Source of the DNA: Pseudomonadota bacterium | GTDB taxonomy: Bacteria; Desulfobacterota; GWC2-55-46; JADFVP01 | Length of the DNA: 8,798 nucleotides | Reading direction: 5' to 3' | Assembly: GCA_015222595.1 (NCBI GenBank) | Contig: JADFVP010000069.1 | Location: 1 to 8,798 of the forward strand | Shown here: positions 1 through 6,128 of the stretch, in pieces | How the letters are laid out: each line of letters begins with the position of its first letter | Numbering within the stretch: the stretch's first letter is position 1 | Program-made: the position numbers and the translations under genes | Notes under the pieces: generated by a model | Told to the model about the DNA's origin: nothing | Database searches by the model: none | The model's input: the letters and a program-made list of their open reading frames with translations, nothing else

Positions 1-33
1 CCGGGCTAAGCCGCAATTTAAGGAGGTACTGAG

Positions 34-1146
34 ATGGGTATACTGCTGGAGGTTATCGAGTGGCCGGATCCTTCGCCCGACGACATGATCCACCGCTTTC
101 CTGAACAGGGCTCGGCAGATATAAAACTCGGCGCGCAGCTGATCGTGCGCGAGACCCAGAGCGCTGTTTTCTACCGCGACGGCAAGGCGTGCGACTCGTT
201 CGGTCCCGGACGCTACACGCTCTCCACTTTCAATATCCCTATTATCACAAAGCTCTTTAGCGCCCCATGGGGCTTCGAGAACCTGTTTCAGGCCGAGGTC
301 TACTACGTAAACCACAAGGTCTTCACCAACATGAAGTGGGGCACGCGCGAGCCGGTGGCCTTTAAGGATTCGGAACTCGGTCTTGTGCGCCTGCGCGGCT
401 TCGGTGTCTACAGCTTCAAGGTCACAAACCCGCTGCTCTTTATAAACCGGCTGGTCGGGCGCGAGGCGAGTTACACCACCGACCGCGTGGAGGACTACCT
501 TCGCTCCATAATCGTCTGCAAGATGAACGACCTCTTCGGCGAAAAGCTCGACACTATTTTGGAGCTTCCGAAGAAGTACGAGGAGCTTGCCGCCGAGTTA
601 AAGAGCAGGCTCGTCGGGGAGTTCAGCCGGTACGGCATTGAGCTGCTCGACTTCTATATCCGCTCCATCACCCCGCCGGACGAAGTACAGAAGATGATAG
701 ACGAAAAGAGCGGAATGGGGGCCGTTAAGGACTTAGACGAGTTCCTGAAGTACAAGCTTGCAAAGTCGATGGACGCGCCCGGAACCTCAGGGGCCACGGG
801 CAGCGGTATGGGGGTCGGCATGGGGGTCGGCATGATGATGCCGGGCTACATGGGTAAAGCGTTTGCTCCAGACCAGAAAGACCTCGACTCCACCTCGGTG
901 CCGACCGTTCAGTGTCCCGAATGCCTCTCGCACACACCAGACAACAGCCTCTTCTGCTACAAGTGCGGGCACCAGATGGAGGCCATGAACATCTGCCCCA
1001 GTTGCACGAAGGTGGTAACCGTGCACGCCAACTTCTGCATGAAGTGCGGCTTTGATCTTAAATCCCACCCGAAGTGCGCCGAGTGTCAAAAGGAGCTGCT
1101 GCCCGGCACCAGCTTCTGTCCCCACTGCGGCGAGTCAACCGGTTAG
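34..1146 (+). CDS. YdjI-type SPFH domain protein with three C-terminal zinc ribbons
   Basis: This 370-residue protein belongs to the stomatin/prohibitin-like family of Bacillus YdjI (COG4260, sometimes called virion core protein-like). Family-typical stretches include IEWPDPSPDDMIHRFP near the start, FGPGRYTLST around residue 57, and KWGTREP and RLRGFGVYSF in the SPFH core (about residues 30-235). A Gly/Met-rich linker (about 253-272) leads to three zinc ribbons with Cys at 294/297/308/311, 321/324/335/338 and 348/351/362/365. Each is CxxC-x10-CxxC, repeating every 27 residues. I see no transmembrane segment or signal peptide, so it is probably cytoplasmic or peripheral to the membrane. SPFH proteins assemble into membrane-associated oligomers, and B. 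subtilis YdjI works with YdjG/YdjH and PspA in membrane stress. That role here is inference, since neither PspA nor a YdjH-like membrane protein is visible. The start follows TAAGGAGGT (19-27) by 6 bases. The next gene lies 27 bp downstream on the same strand. Confidence 0.9.
   Translation: MGILLEVIEWPDPSPDDMIHRFPEQGSADIKLGAQLIVRETQSAVFYRDGKACDSFGPGRYTLSTFNIPIITKLFSAPWGFENLFQAEVYYVNHKVFTNMKWGTREPVAFKDSELGLVRLRGFGVYSFKVTNPLLFINRLVGREASYTTDRVEDYLRSIIVCKMNDLFGEKLDTILELPKKYEELAAELKSRLVGEFSRYGIELLDFYIRSITPPDEVQKMIDEKSGMGAVKDLDEFLKYKLAKSMDAPGTSGATGSGMGVGMGVGMMMPGYMGKAFAPDQKDLDSTSVPTVQCPECLSHTPDNSLFCYKCGHQMEAMNICPSCTKVVTVHANFCMKCGFDLKSHPKCAECQKELLPGTSFCPHCGESTG
808..831 (+). repeat. perfect 12-bp tandem duplication inside the SPFH gene
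   Basis: The unit ATGGGGGTCGGC occurs twice in direct tandem and encodes Met-Gly-Val-Gly twice (residues 259-266) in the linker between the SPFH domain and the zinc ribbons. The unit is a multiple of three, so copy-number change would lengthen or shorten the linker without a frameshift. It looks like slippage in a flexible linker. Confidence 0.8.
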
Positions 1147-1173
1147 ATGATTGGAAGATAAGGACTCTAACCC

Positions 1174-2598
1174 ATGCAGACCTCTCTCTTCGTCTCTACA
1201 AGATGCCCGGAGTGCAACGGCAGTGCCCGTCATTTAGAGGGCGCCCATACCTTCACCTGCTCTTTTTGCGCCTCGGTGCTCAGGTGTCAGACAGAGGGCA
1301 GAACGCTCAAGTACGTTATATCTCCGCGTCTCGAAAGAGACGAAATCGTTGTAGCCTTCAATGAAGCCTTCAATAAAGCCTTACCCAACTCGGTCTCTAC
1401 CTCCGGTAGCGCAGAAGTTTCGCCGTGTCGGCCGGGTCGGATAAAAACCATCTACAAGCCGTTCTGGTACTGCAAGGGCATGGTCTACTCCTGTCACTCA
1501 AGCGGAACCAAGAACGGGCTCGACGCGCGCGCGTGGAGCCACACGTTCGAGGCCAACTCTTCTGTCGCCTCGGCGCTCACCACGCTCGGACTTCGCTCCG
1601 AGGTATTGGAAGCCGACGGTTTCGACTCCGAGCAGTTTGGCGCAGACGACATCGTGCTCCCCATTACAAAGAGTAAAGAGGAGGCCCGGAAGGAGGCCGT
1701 AGCGGCTGCCGAGTGGGGTGTCGAGAACCCCGGGTGGAAGTATCATGAAACGACCATAGTAGGCGAGCGGTTCGTGCTGCTCTACTATCCGGTAATAGCG
1801 GTTGAGTATTCAGATAAAGAAGAGAACGGCACGACCGTTGCCCTCTTCGACGGCGTGGCAGGCACGGGACTAGGCAAAGAAGTGTATAATAAAGAAGAGT
1901 CCACAGAAGTACCGGGTAACGCCGAGCAAGAGTACCGAGTAAAATTCGTGACGCATCGATGCGCCAACTGCGGCCACGACCTAAAGCCCGGCGACTCTGC
2001 GCTCTTCTTCCACTGCGCCGAGTGCTCCCGGCTCTGGCTCTTGGACGGTGACGACTACCGCCAGCAGAAGATAACGCTCCTCGCCGCCAATGACGGCTTC
2101 AAGGGCGCCTACATACCGTTCTGGCGGTTCGAGCTCTCTTTAAGTTCCAAAGCAGCCGGACTGGAGCTTGGGCGGATTGGAGATCTCGCAGAGTTCATGC
2201 GGATGGGCAGGCATACCCTTAGGGACGAAGCACCCGAGAGGCCGCTCCGGTTCTTTGTTCCGGCGATGCTTGCGCCGAACCCCGGCGCGGTAATAAAGCT
2301 TGCCGCAAGAATAGGAACCTTTCAGAAGGAGTTGCCGGTAGAGCCCGGTGAGGTGGCGGAGTCGGACGACTTCTTGAACGTATCGCTCCCGGTGCAGGAT
2401 GCGAAGGAGATGCTCCGCCCGCTTATCTTTCTTGTTATCGGAAGGATAGACCGCGAGGCGGTTAAGTTCTACTCCGACTTCGAGATCACGGTCGCCAAGA
2501 AAGAGCTGGTCTGGTATCCTTTCGAAGAGAAGGGGGCGTACCTGCTCGACCCCTTCCACAACTACACCTTCCCGCGCCGGTCGTTGGTAGAAGGGTAG
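1174..2598 (+). CDS. Zinc-ribbon protein of unknown function, SPFH-gene partner
   Basis: This 474-residue protein has two zinc ribbons of identical spacing, CxxC-x14-CxxC: Cys 11/14/29/32 at the N-terminus and Cys 263/266/281/284 in the middle. The N-terminal ribbon resembles the TFIIB-type ribbon that heads YdjG-like proteins. After each ribbon comes a region rich in aromatic and charged residues, with similar phrases IYKPFWYCKGM (about residue 91) and AYIPFWRFELS (about 311). This hints at an internal duplication of a ribbon plus beta-rich domain. There is no signal peptide or convincing membrane helix. AAGGA (1160-1164) lies 9 bases before the ATG. The 27-bp gap after the SPFH gene suggests one transcript and a shared function, perhaps as an adaptor for the SPFH assembly (inference). 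The stop codon sits inside an 8-bp tandem repeat. I do not recognise a more specific family, and no enzymatic motif is visible. Confidence 0.8.
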   Translation: MQTSLFVSTRCPECNGSARHLEGAHTFTCSFCASVLRCQTEGRTLKYVISPRLERDEIVVAFNEAFNKALPNSVSTSGSAEVSPCRPGRIKTIYKPFWYCKGMVYSCHSSGTKNGLDARAWSHTFEANSSVASALTTLGLRSEVLEADGFDSEQFGADDIVLPITKSKEEARKEAVAAAEWGVENPGWKYHETTIVGERFVLLYYPVIAVEYSDKEENGTTVALFDGVAGTGLGKEVYNKEESTEVPGNAEQEYRVKFVTHRCANCGHDLKPGDSALFFHCAECSRLWLLDGDDYRQQKITLLAANDGFKGAYIPFWRFELSLSSKAAGLELGRIGDLAEFMRMGRHTLRDEAPERPLRFFVPAMLAPNPGAVIKLAARIGTFQKELPVEPGEVAESDDFLNVSLPVQDAKEMLRPLIFLVIGRIDREAVKFYSDFEITVAKKELVWYPFEEKGAYLLDPFHNYTFPRRSLVEG

Positions 2599-2627
2599 AA
2601 GAGTGGAATGATAGAAGAGTAGAGGGC
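2588..2627 (+). repeat. degenerate 8-bp tandem repeat across the end of the zinc-ribbon gene
   Basis: Five consecutive 8-base units can be laid out in phase: TAGAAGGG, TAGAAGAG, TGGAATGA, TAGAAGAG and TAGAGGGC. Units 2 and 4 are identical, and units 3 and 5 are degraded. The TAG stop of the upstream gene (2596-2598) is the first three bases of unit 2. Unit length is not a multiple of three, so gain or loss of a unit upstream of the stop would change the C-terminus. The array continues into the C-rich spacer before the DUF302 gene. Confidence 0.65.
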
Positions 2628-2675
2628 TCGCCGCCCCGTAAGCCCCGTCTGCCCAGCCAGATGTATGTCTGTAAA

Positions 2676-2684
2676 AAGGAGGAG
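2676..2684 (+). promoter_or_regulatory. Ribosome binding site that fixes the DUF302 protein start
   Basis: AAGGAGGAG is a near-perfect Shine-Dalgarno sequence whose AAGGAGG core ends 5 bases before the ATG at 2688. It selects that ATG over the in-frame ATG at 2661, which would place the site inside the coding sequence and put a charged stretch in front of the signal peptide. Confidence 0.85.
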
Positions 2685-2687
2685 AGC

Positions 2688-3170
2688 ATGAAGAGGGTAA
2701 CCTGTTTAACTTTGCTGGTACCGTTGGTTCTGCTTTTAGCCGTACTTGCCCCGCTTCCGGCATCTTCGACAGATGCCGCCGACGGCATGGTAGATGTGCC
2801 GTCTGCTTATAGTGTGAAGGTTAGCGCGGAGCGCGTAGAGCGTATTCTGAAAGAGAAAGGGATGACGGTCTTCAACCGGATAAAGCATTCCGAGGCAGCT
2901 TCTAAGGTCGGGGCGGAACTGCGAGATACGGAGCTGATACTCTTTGGCAACCCGAAAGTAGGAACCACCCTTATGAAGTGCGCCCAGAGCGCGGCGATCG
3001 ATCTGCCGCAGAAGGCGTTAATATGGGAGGATGCGACAGGGGCGGTCTGGATATCGTACAACGCTCCGCAGTATCTCGCGAATAGGCATGGCATGACCGG
3101 CTGCGAGGGTGTCATCTCGAAGGTAGAGCGTGCACTCGACGGGATTGCAAAAGCTGCGGCGTCGAGATAA
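2688..3170 (+). CDS. Exported DUF302 domain protein
   Basis: This 160-residue protein starts with a signal peptide: MKR, then a Leu/Val-rich core to about residue 23, with a plausible cleavage region around PLPASSTDA. Cys6 is too early to be a lipoprotein lipobox cysteine. The rest is a DUF302 domain (about 34-155). Its hallmarks are GNPKVGT (87-93), the AIDLPQKALIWED stretch, WISYNAPQYLA and RHG (133-135). DUF302 folds are known, but the biochemical role is not established. Family members are often periplasmic and occur near redox or sulfur genes. Export and the rubrerythrin gene 111 bp downstream on the same strand fit an envelope stress role, but that is only context. There is one other Cys in the mature part, after GTTLMK, and one near the C-terminus (TGC). 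Confidence 0.88.
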   Translation: MKRVTCLTLLVPLVLLLAVLAPLPASSTDAADGMVDVPSAYSVKVSAERVERILKEKGMTVFNRIKHSEAASKVGAELRDTELILFGNPKVGTTLMKCAQSAAIDLPQKALIWEDATGAVWISYNAPQYLANRHGMTGCEGVISKVERALDGIAKAAASR

Positions 3171-3281
3171 ACTCAGACGAAATAAACTCGAAAAAAGAGA
3201 GAGCTTTGCAGTGGTAGCCGGTACGGCGCGTATGCCGGAACAGGTTGCGGATTGACTTTAATAGCAAGAGAGGGGGAGTAG

Positions 3282-3854
3282 ATGGAGCTTAAAGGAAGCA
3301 CCACAGAGAAGAACCTCATGGCGGCTTTTGCCGGAGAATCTCAGGCCAGAAACCGCTACACCTACTTTGCCGCTGCTGCGCGCAAAGAGGGGCTGGTGCA
3401 GATAGCCGAGATATTTTTAGAGACAGCCGATCAGGAGCGCGAGCACGCAAAGCGGATCTTCAAGTTCATGGACGGAGGCGAGACGGAGATAACGGCCTCC
3501 TTTCCGTTCGGCACGATAGCCGGAACCATGGAGAACCTGAGGGCCGCCGCCTCTGGTGAGCATCACGAGTGGAGCGACCTCTACCCCTCCTTTGCCGCTA
3601 CTGCGCACGACGAGGGTTTTACAGAGATAGCGCTGATGTTCGAGGCCATTTCAGTAGCTGAGAAGCAGCACGAGAAACGGTACCTCGACCTTGCGCGCAA
3701 TATAGAGGAGGGAAGGGTCTTTAAGAGGAACGGAACGGTCACATGGAGGTGCCGGAACTGCGGTTACCTGCACGAAGGCCCGGAGGCCCCGGAGAAGTGC
3801 CCGGCCTGTATCCACCCGCAGGCCCACTTCGAGCTTTTAGGCGAGAACTGGTAG
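3282..3854 (+). CDS. rbr: Rubrerythrin (peroxide-scavenging di-iron protein)
   Basis: At 190 residues this is a full-length classical rubrerythrin. It reduces hydrogen peroxide to water in the cytoplasm, using electrons from NAD(P)H via rubredoxin-type partners. The N-terminal ferritin-like four-helix domain (about 1-150) carries all expected iron ligands: Glu19 (in FAGESQARNRY), Glu52 and His55 (EREH), Glu93 and Glu96 (GEHHEW), Glu127 and His130 (AEKQH). The C-terminal rubredoxin-like domain supplies the Fe(Cys)4 site, Cys157/160 (CRNCG) and Cys173/176 (CPAC). The site AGGGGGAG (3271-3278) sits 3 bases before the ATG, which is close. The 111-bp upstream gap shows no convincing promoter, so read-through from the DUF302 gene is possible. 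It converges on msrAB with a 32-bp gap. Confidence 0.97.
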   Translation: MELKGSTTEKNLMAAFAGESQARNRYTYFAAAARKEGLVQIAEIFLETADQEREHAKRIFKFMDGGETEITASFPFGTIAGTMENLRAAASGEHHEWSDLYPSFAATAHDEGFTEIALMFEAISVAEKQHEKRYLDLARNIEEGRVFKRNGTVTWRCRNCGYLHEGPEAPEKCPACIHPQAHFELLGENW

Positions 3855-3886
3855 GCACGGCTCTCTCTGTTAAGATGCACCGCGCC

Positions 3887-5047
3887 CTACTCTGCCATGC
3901 TCTTTGCGTCGAAGAGATCTTTATAGTGGCCAAGCCCTCTGGCCCCAAGCTCGGCCTCAGGTATAAAGAGAAGCGAGGCCGAGTTGATGCAGTAGCGAAG
4001 CCCGGTCGGGGCAGGGCCGTCCTTGAAGAGGTGACCTAAGTGCGAGTCGCCGTACCGGCTCCGGACCTCTGTTCTCAGGCCGAAAAACCCCCTGTCTTCC
4101 CGTTCAACAATATTGGCCGCCACCAGAGGTCTCGTGAAGCTCGGCCAGCCGGTGCCGGAGACGAACTTGTCGGTTGAGCTAAAGAGCGGCTCTTTCGAGA
4201 CGACGTCTACGTAGAGGCCAGCGCGTTTGTTCTCCCAGTACTCGTTCTTAAAGGCCCTCTCCGTTGCCTCCTGTTGCGTTACCTTGTACTGAAGAGGCGT
4301 AAGGCGTCTGCGCAGCTCTTTGGCCGCAGGCTTTACGTAGCGTGGGCCATCGAATCCAGCGGCGGCGCTTACGTTCCGTTCTCTAGAACCCTTGTCGGAA
4401 CTCTCACCTGCCCTGTCTCTTTCGTCGCCCCAGACCTTATCTAAAAATTGGTCGCGCCCGGACCGGTAGCGGTAGTACTTATACTTTATAGTGCTCTTCT
4501 TGTAGTAATCCTGGTGGTACTCTTCCGCCGGGTAGAACTCAACTGCTTCGACTATTCTGGTTACGATAGGAGAGGAGTATCTACCCGAAGCGTCGAGTTC
4601 GTCACGCGAACGCTCGGCCTCTTTGCGTTGAGACTCTGAATGAAAAAATATAGCGGAAGAGTATTGAAAGCCACGGTCGACGAACTGACCTCCGGCGTCG
4701 GTCGGGTCTATCTGGCGCCAGAAGACGTCGAGCAGTTCTGAGTAACTGACCTTTGCCGGGTCGTAGGTAATCTGTACGCTCTCTATGTGGCCGGTCTTGC
4801 CCGACGAGACCATAGCGTAGGTCGGGTTCTTTACATGCCCACCGGTGTAGCCTGAGACAGCCGCCGTAACTCCACCCAATTTTTCGAACGGGTGCTCCAT
4901 GCACCAGAAGCAGCCCCCCGCGTATGTCGCTGTTTCGTACTTGCCGACGAGATCGGAACGGGCTGAATCGTGGCCGCCGGTCGCTCCAGTTGGCAAGAGG
5001 GGCAAGAGCAGAGCGAGAAAGAGCGTTATGAGAATGCGTCGTATCAT
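3887..5047 (-). CDS. msrAB: Exported bifunctional methionine sulfoxide reductase MsrA-MsrB
   Basis: This 386-residue fusion repairs both S- and R-diastereomers of methionine sulfoxide. An N-terminal signal peptide (MIRR, then a Leu-rich core to about residue 19, then PTGATGG) predicts a periplasmic or extracytoplasmic location. The MsrA domain (about 37-210) has catalytic Cys46 in GCFWC, with Cys49 a likely resolving residue, plus Glu51 and the EYHQDYY motif. A charged linker (about 210-245) leads to MsrB (about 248-375), with FSSTDKF, SGTGWPSF, GHLF and catalytic Cys353 in RYCINS. Only three Cys occur in the protein. MsrB lacks the structural zinc CxxC pairs, and a threonine stands where some relatives (SGCGWPSF type) carry a resolving Cys. 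MsrB recycling must therefore use Cys46/Cys49, a partner or a small thiol. The start is preceded by a weak GGGGACGG site 7 bases upstream. It is divergent from the YaiI gene and convergent with rubrerythrin. Confidence 0.95.
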   Translation of the reverse strand: MIRRILITLFLALLLPLLPTGATGGHDSARSDLVGKYETATYAGGCFWCMEHPFEKLGGVTAAVSGYTGGHVKNPTYAMVSSGKTGHIESVQITYDPAKVSYSELLDVFWRQIDPTDAGGQFVDRGFQYSSAIFFHSESQRKEAERSRDELDASGRYSSPIVTRIVEAVEFYPAEEYHQDYYKKSTIKYKYYRYRSGRDQFLDKVWGDERDRAGESSDKGSRERNVSAAAGFDGPRYVKPAAKELRRRLTPLQYKVTQQEATERAFKNEYWENKRAGLYVDVVSKEPLFSSTDKFVSGTGWPSFTRPLVAANIVEREDRGFFGLRTEVRSRYGDSHLGHLFKDGPAPTGLRYCINSASLLFIPEAELGARGLGHYKDLFDAKSMAE

Positions 5048-5097
5048 CTGAATTCCGTCCCCAATGTTTTGTTCCTTTATTCATATCTTTCACCTTA

Positions 5098-5126
5098 ATC
5101 TTAGCTGAACTTTTGCCGCTCGTCAG
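5098..5126 (-). promoter_or_regulatory. Candidate promoter for msrAB
   Basis: Read on the minus strand, CTGACG (5121-5126) and TAAGAT (5098-5103) are separated by 17 bases, each matching four of six sigma-70 consensus positions. They lie about 50 bases upstream of the msrAB ATG. The hexamers are mediocre, and other placements in this A+T-rich patch are possible. Confidence 0.35.
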
Positions 5127-5140
5127 TTCCTGCTGCTGTT

Positions 5141-5168
5141 TTTACGGTAGTTCGTGCTAGAGTATACT
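5141..5168 (+). promoter_or_regulatory. Candidate promoter for the YaiI-family gene
   Basis: TTTACG (5141-5146) and TATACT (5163-5168) are spaced by 16 bases and precede the GTG start by about 47 bases. The -10 hexamer is good and the -35 fair. The -10 overlaps the perfect palindrome AGTATACT (5161-5168). The orientation fits the plus-strand gene, and I found no matching -35 for a minus-strand use of the palindrome. Confidence 0.45.
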
Positions 5169-5173
5169 TGTAC

Positions 5174-5191
5174 GATTATAGTGGTTATAGT
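5174..5191 (+). repeat. tandem 9-bp repeat between promoter and RBS of the YaiI-family gene
   Basis: GATTATAGT (5174-5182) is followed directly by GGTTATAGT (5183-5191), differing at one base. The pair starts 5 bases past the candidate -10 and so would overlap the transcription start. It could be an operator half-site pair or a chance A+T-rich duplication. Confidence 0.45.
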
Positions 5192-5215
5192 TTAAGGGAG
5201 GCATAGGCGGAGCGA

Positions 5216-5683
5216 GTGGAAAAGGGCGTAAAGTTCAAGATATGGGTAGATGCCGACGCGTGTCCGAGGGCCGTGAAGGAGGTCGTCTTTAAGGCGTCCG
5301 ACAGGCTGAAGATTCCGATCTGTCTGGTGGCCAACTCTTATATGGCGATACCGAAGGGGCCGTTAATTTCGTTTGTTAAGGTAGATAAAGGGGCTGATAT
5401 TGCCGATGCCCATATAGTGGATAGTATCTCGGAGAGCGATCTTGTCGTTACAGCGGATATTCCGCTTGCGGCTCTTGTTGTAGCCAAGGGCGCTACGGCC
5501 ATAAACCCCAGAGGCGAACTCTATACGGAAGAGAATGTCAGGGAGCGGCTCTCGGTGCGCGACTTTATGGCGAACCTCCGAGACTCAGGCGTTGAGACCG
5601 GCGGCCCGCCGCCCTTTGGCCCAAAGGACAAGGAGAGGTTCGCAAACTCTATTAACCGCCTGCTTACCAGTATGACAAACTAG
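5216..5683 (+). CDS. YaiI/YqxD family protein (UPF0178, DUF188)
   Basis: This 155-residue protein matches UPF0178 along its length: WVDADACPR (residues 10-18), LVANSYM, KVDKGADIADAHIV, DLVVTADIPLA, KGATAINPRGELYT, the RDFMANLR stretch and GGPPPFGPKDKERF near the C-terminus. The family is thought to have a PIN/NYN-like nuclease-type fold, with conserved acidic residues such as Asp12, Asp14 and the Asp of TADIP. No activity is firmly established. It is probably soluble and cytoplasmic. The start is GTG. An in-frame TAG at 5204-5206 rules out a longer product, and family members begin just before the VDADACPR motif. The best Shine-Dalgarno (AAGGGAGG, 5194-5201) is a long 14 bases away, while GGAG (5209-5212) is only 3 bases away, so translation may be modest. 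It converges on the DksA-like gene with a 27-bp gap. Confidence 0.92.
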   Translation: MEKGVKFKIWVDADACPRAVKEVVFKASDRLKIPICLVANSYMAIPKGPLISFVKVDKGADIADAHIVDSISESDLVVTADIPLAALVVAKGATAINPRGELYTEENVRERLSVRDFMANLRDSGVETGGPPPFGPKDKERFANSINRLLTSMTN

Positions 5684-5710
5684 CCCGGCGGTCGGCCTCG
5701 AAGCTGCTCT

Positions 5711-6052
5711 TTACTCCCGCTTTGCCGCGCACTCAACGCAGGTCAGCACAGTGAGTAGAAACTCCAGACGCTTGGGTGCAATAGGCTCTTCGCAGTCGAT
5801 ACAGTAGCCGTACTCCTCAGTCTCAATCCGCTTCATGGCCGAGCCGATTCGAACCAGCTCTTCTTTCTTGCGTCTTTCGAGCGCGAGGGCCATCTCCTGG
5901 GCCTGCATGGCGTCCATGCGCGAGAGCCGACCGACGCTGGCTTGGTCTAGCTCCACGGGCTTTGTGCTCTCCTTTGCCGACTCTATCTCGGCCACCAGCT
6001 CTTCGCGCCTCTCTTTAAGCCGCTCTTTATAGAACTTCAGGTCCGTTTCCAT
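5711..6052 (-). CDS. DksA/TraR-family C4 zinc-finger regulator
   Basis: This small 113-residue protein consists of a highly charged helical hairpin (about 1-80, rich in Lys/Glu/Arg) followed by a four-Cys zinc finger: Cys84/87 (YCIDCEEPI) and Cys105/108 (CVECAAK). DksA/TraR proteins bind in the RNA polymerase secondary channel and alter initiation at selected promoters, often with ppGpp. The coiled-coil tip reads ELDQASVGRLSRMDAMQ, with Asp36 but without the DxxDxA pattern of E. coli DksA. This variant tip is recurrent in short TraR/DksA relatives, so it may not act like true DksA. It is shorter than E. coli DksA (151 residues) because it lacks the extra N-terminal region. AGAGGG ends 5 bases before the ATG. 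A strong promoter and a leader hairpin lie upstream. Confidence 0.92.
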   Translation of the reverse strand: METDLKFYKERLKERREELVAEIESAKESTKPVELDQASVGRLSRMDAMQAQEMALALERRKKEELVRIGSAMKRIETEEYGYCIDCEEPIAPKRLEFLLTVLTCVECAAKRE

Positions 6053-6081
6053 AGTACCCTCTGCGTTGCTGTCGGAATAGA

Positions 6082-6108
6082 ACGGATCCGGTATCGGATT
6101 CCGTTTTT
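6082..6108. other. Hairpin in the leader of the DksA-like gene, terminator-like on the plus strand
   Basis: Bases 6082-6090 (ACGGATCCG) pair with 6095-6104 (CGGATTCCGT) in a 9-bp stem with one bulged T (6099) and a GTAT loop. On the plus strand the stem runs into TTTTT (6104-6108), the form of an intrinsic terminator, yet no plus-strand gene lies directly upstream. It could stop transcripts entering antisense from the YaiI-family gene. On the minus strand it lies within the predicted leader of the DksA-like mRNA, 30-50 bases before the ATG, with no downstream U-run, so there it could only act as a leader structure. Confidence 0.6.
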
Positions 6109-6128
6109 AGAGGAATCGGTTTAAGAGA

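Noticed and set aside
1..33. TAA at 7-9 as the stop codon of an upstream gene
   Set aside because: Only two preceding codons are available, so no reading frame can be assessed.
2661..2690. Longer DUF302 protein starting at ATG 2661
   Set aside because: It has no ribosome binding site, and a near-perfect one lies directly before ATG 2688, which also gives a standard signal peptide.
2140..2763. 207-codon antisense ORF opposite the end of the zinc-ribbon gene
   Set aside because: It is a shadow of the plus-strand reading frame. It crosses the tandem repeat and the signal-peptide region and has no known domain.
3206..3238. Promoter (TTGCAG/GTATGC) and dyad (CCGGTAC with GTA-TG-CCGG) before rubrerythrin
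   Set aside because: The -10 is poor and the dyad needs a two-base bulge. No PerR-like box is visible.
3743..4039. 98-codon plus-strand ORF bridging rubrerythrin and msrAB
   Set aside because: It overlaps two well-supported genes in other frames and is Pro/Arg/Gly-rich without motifs.
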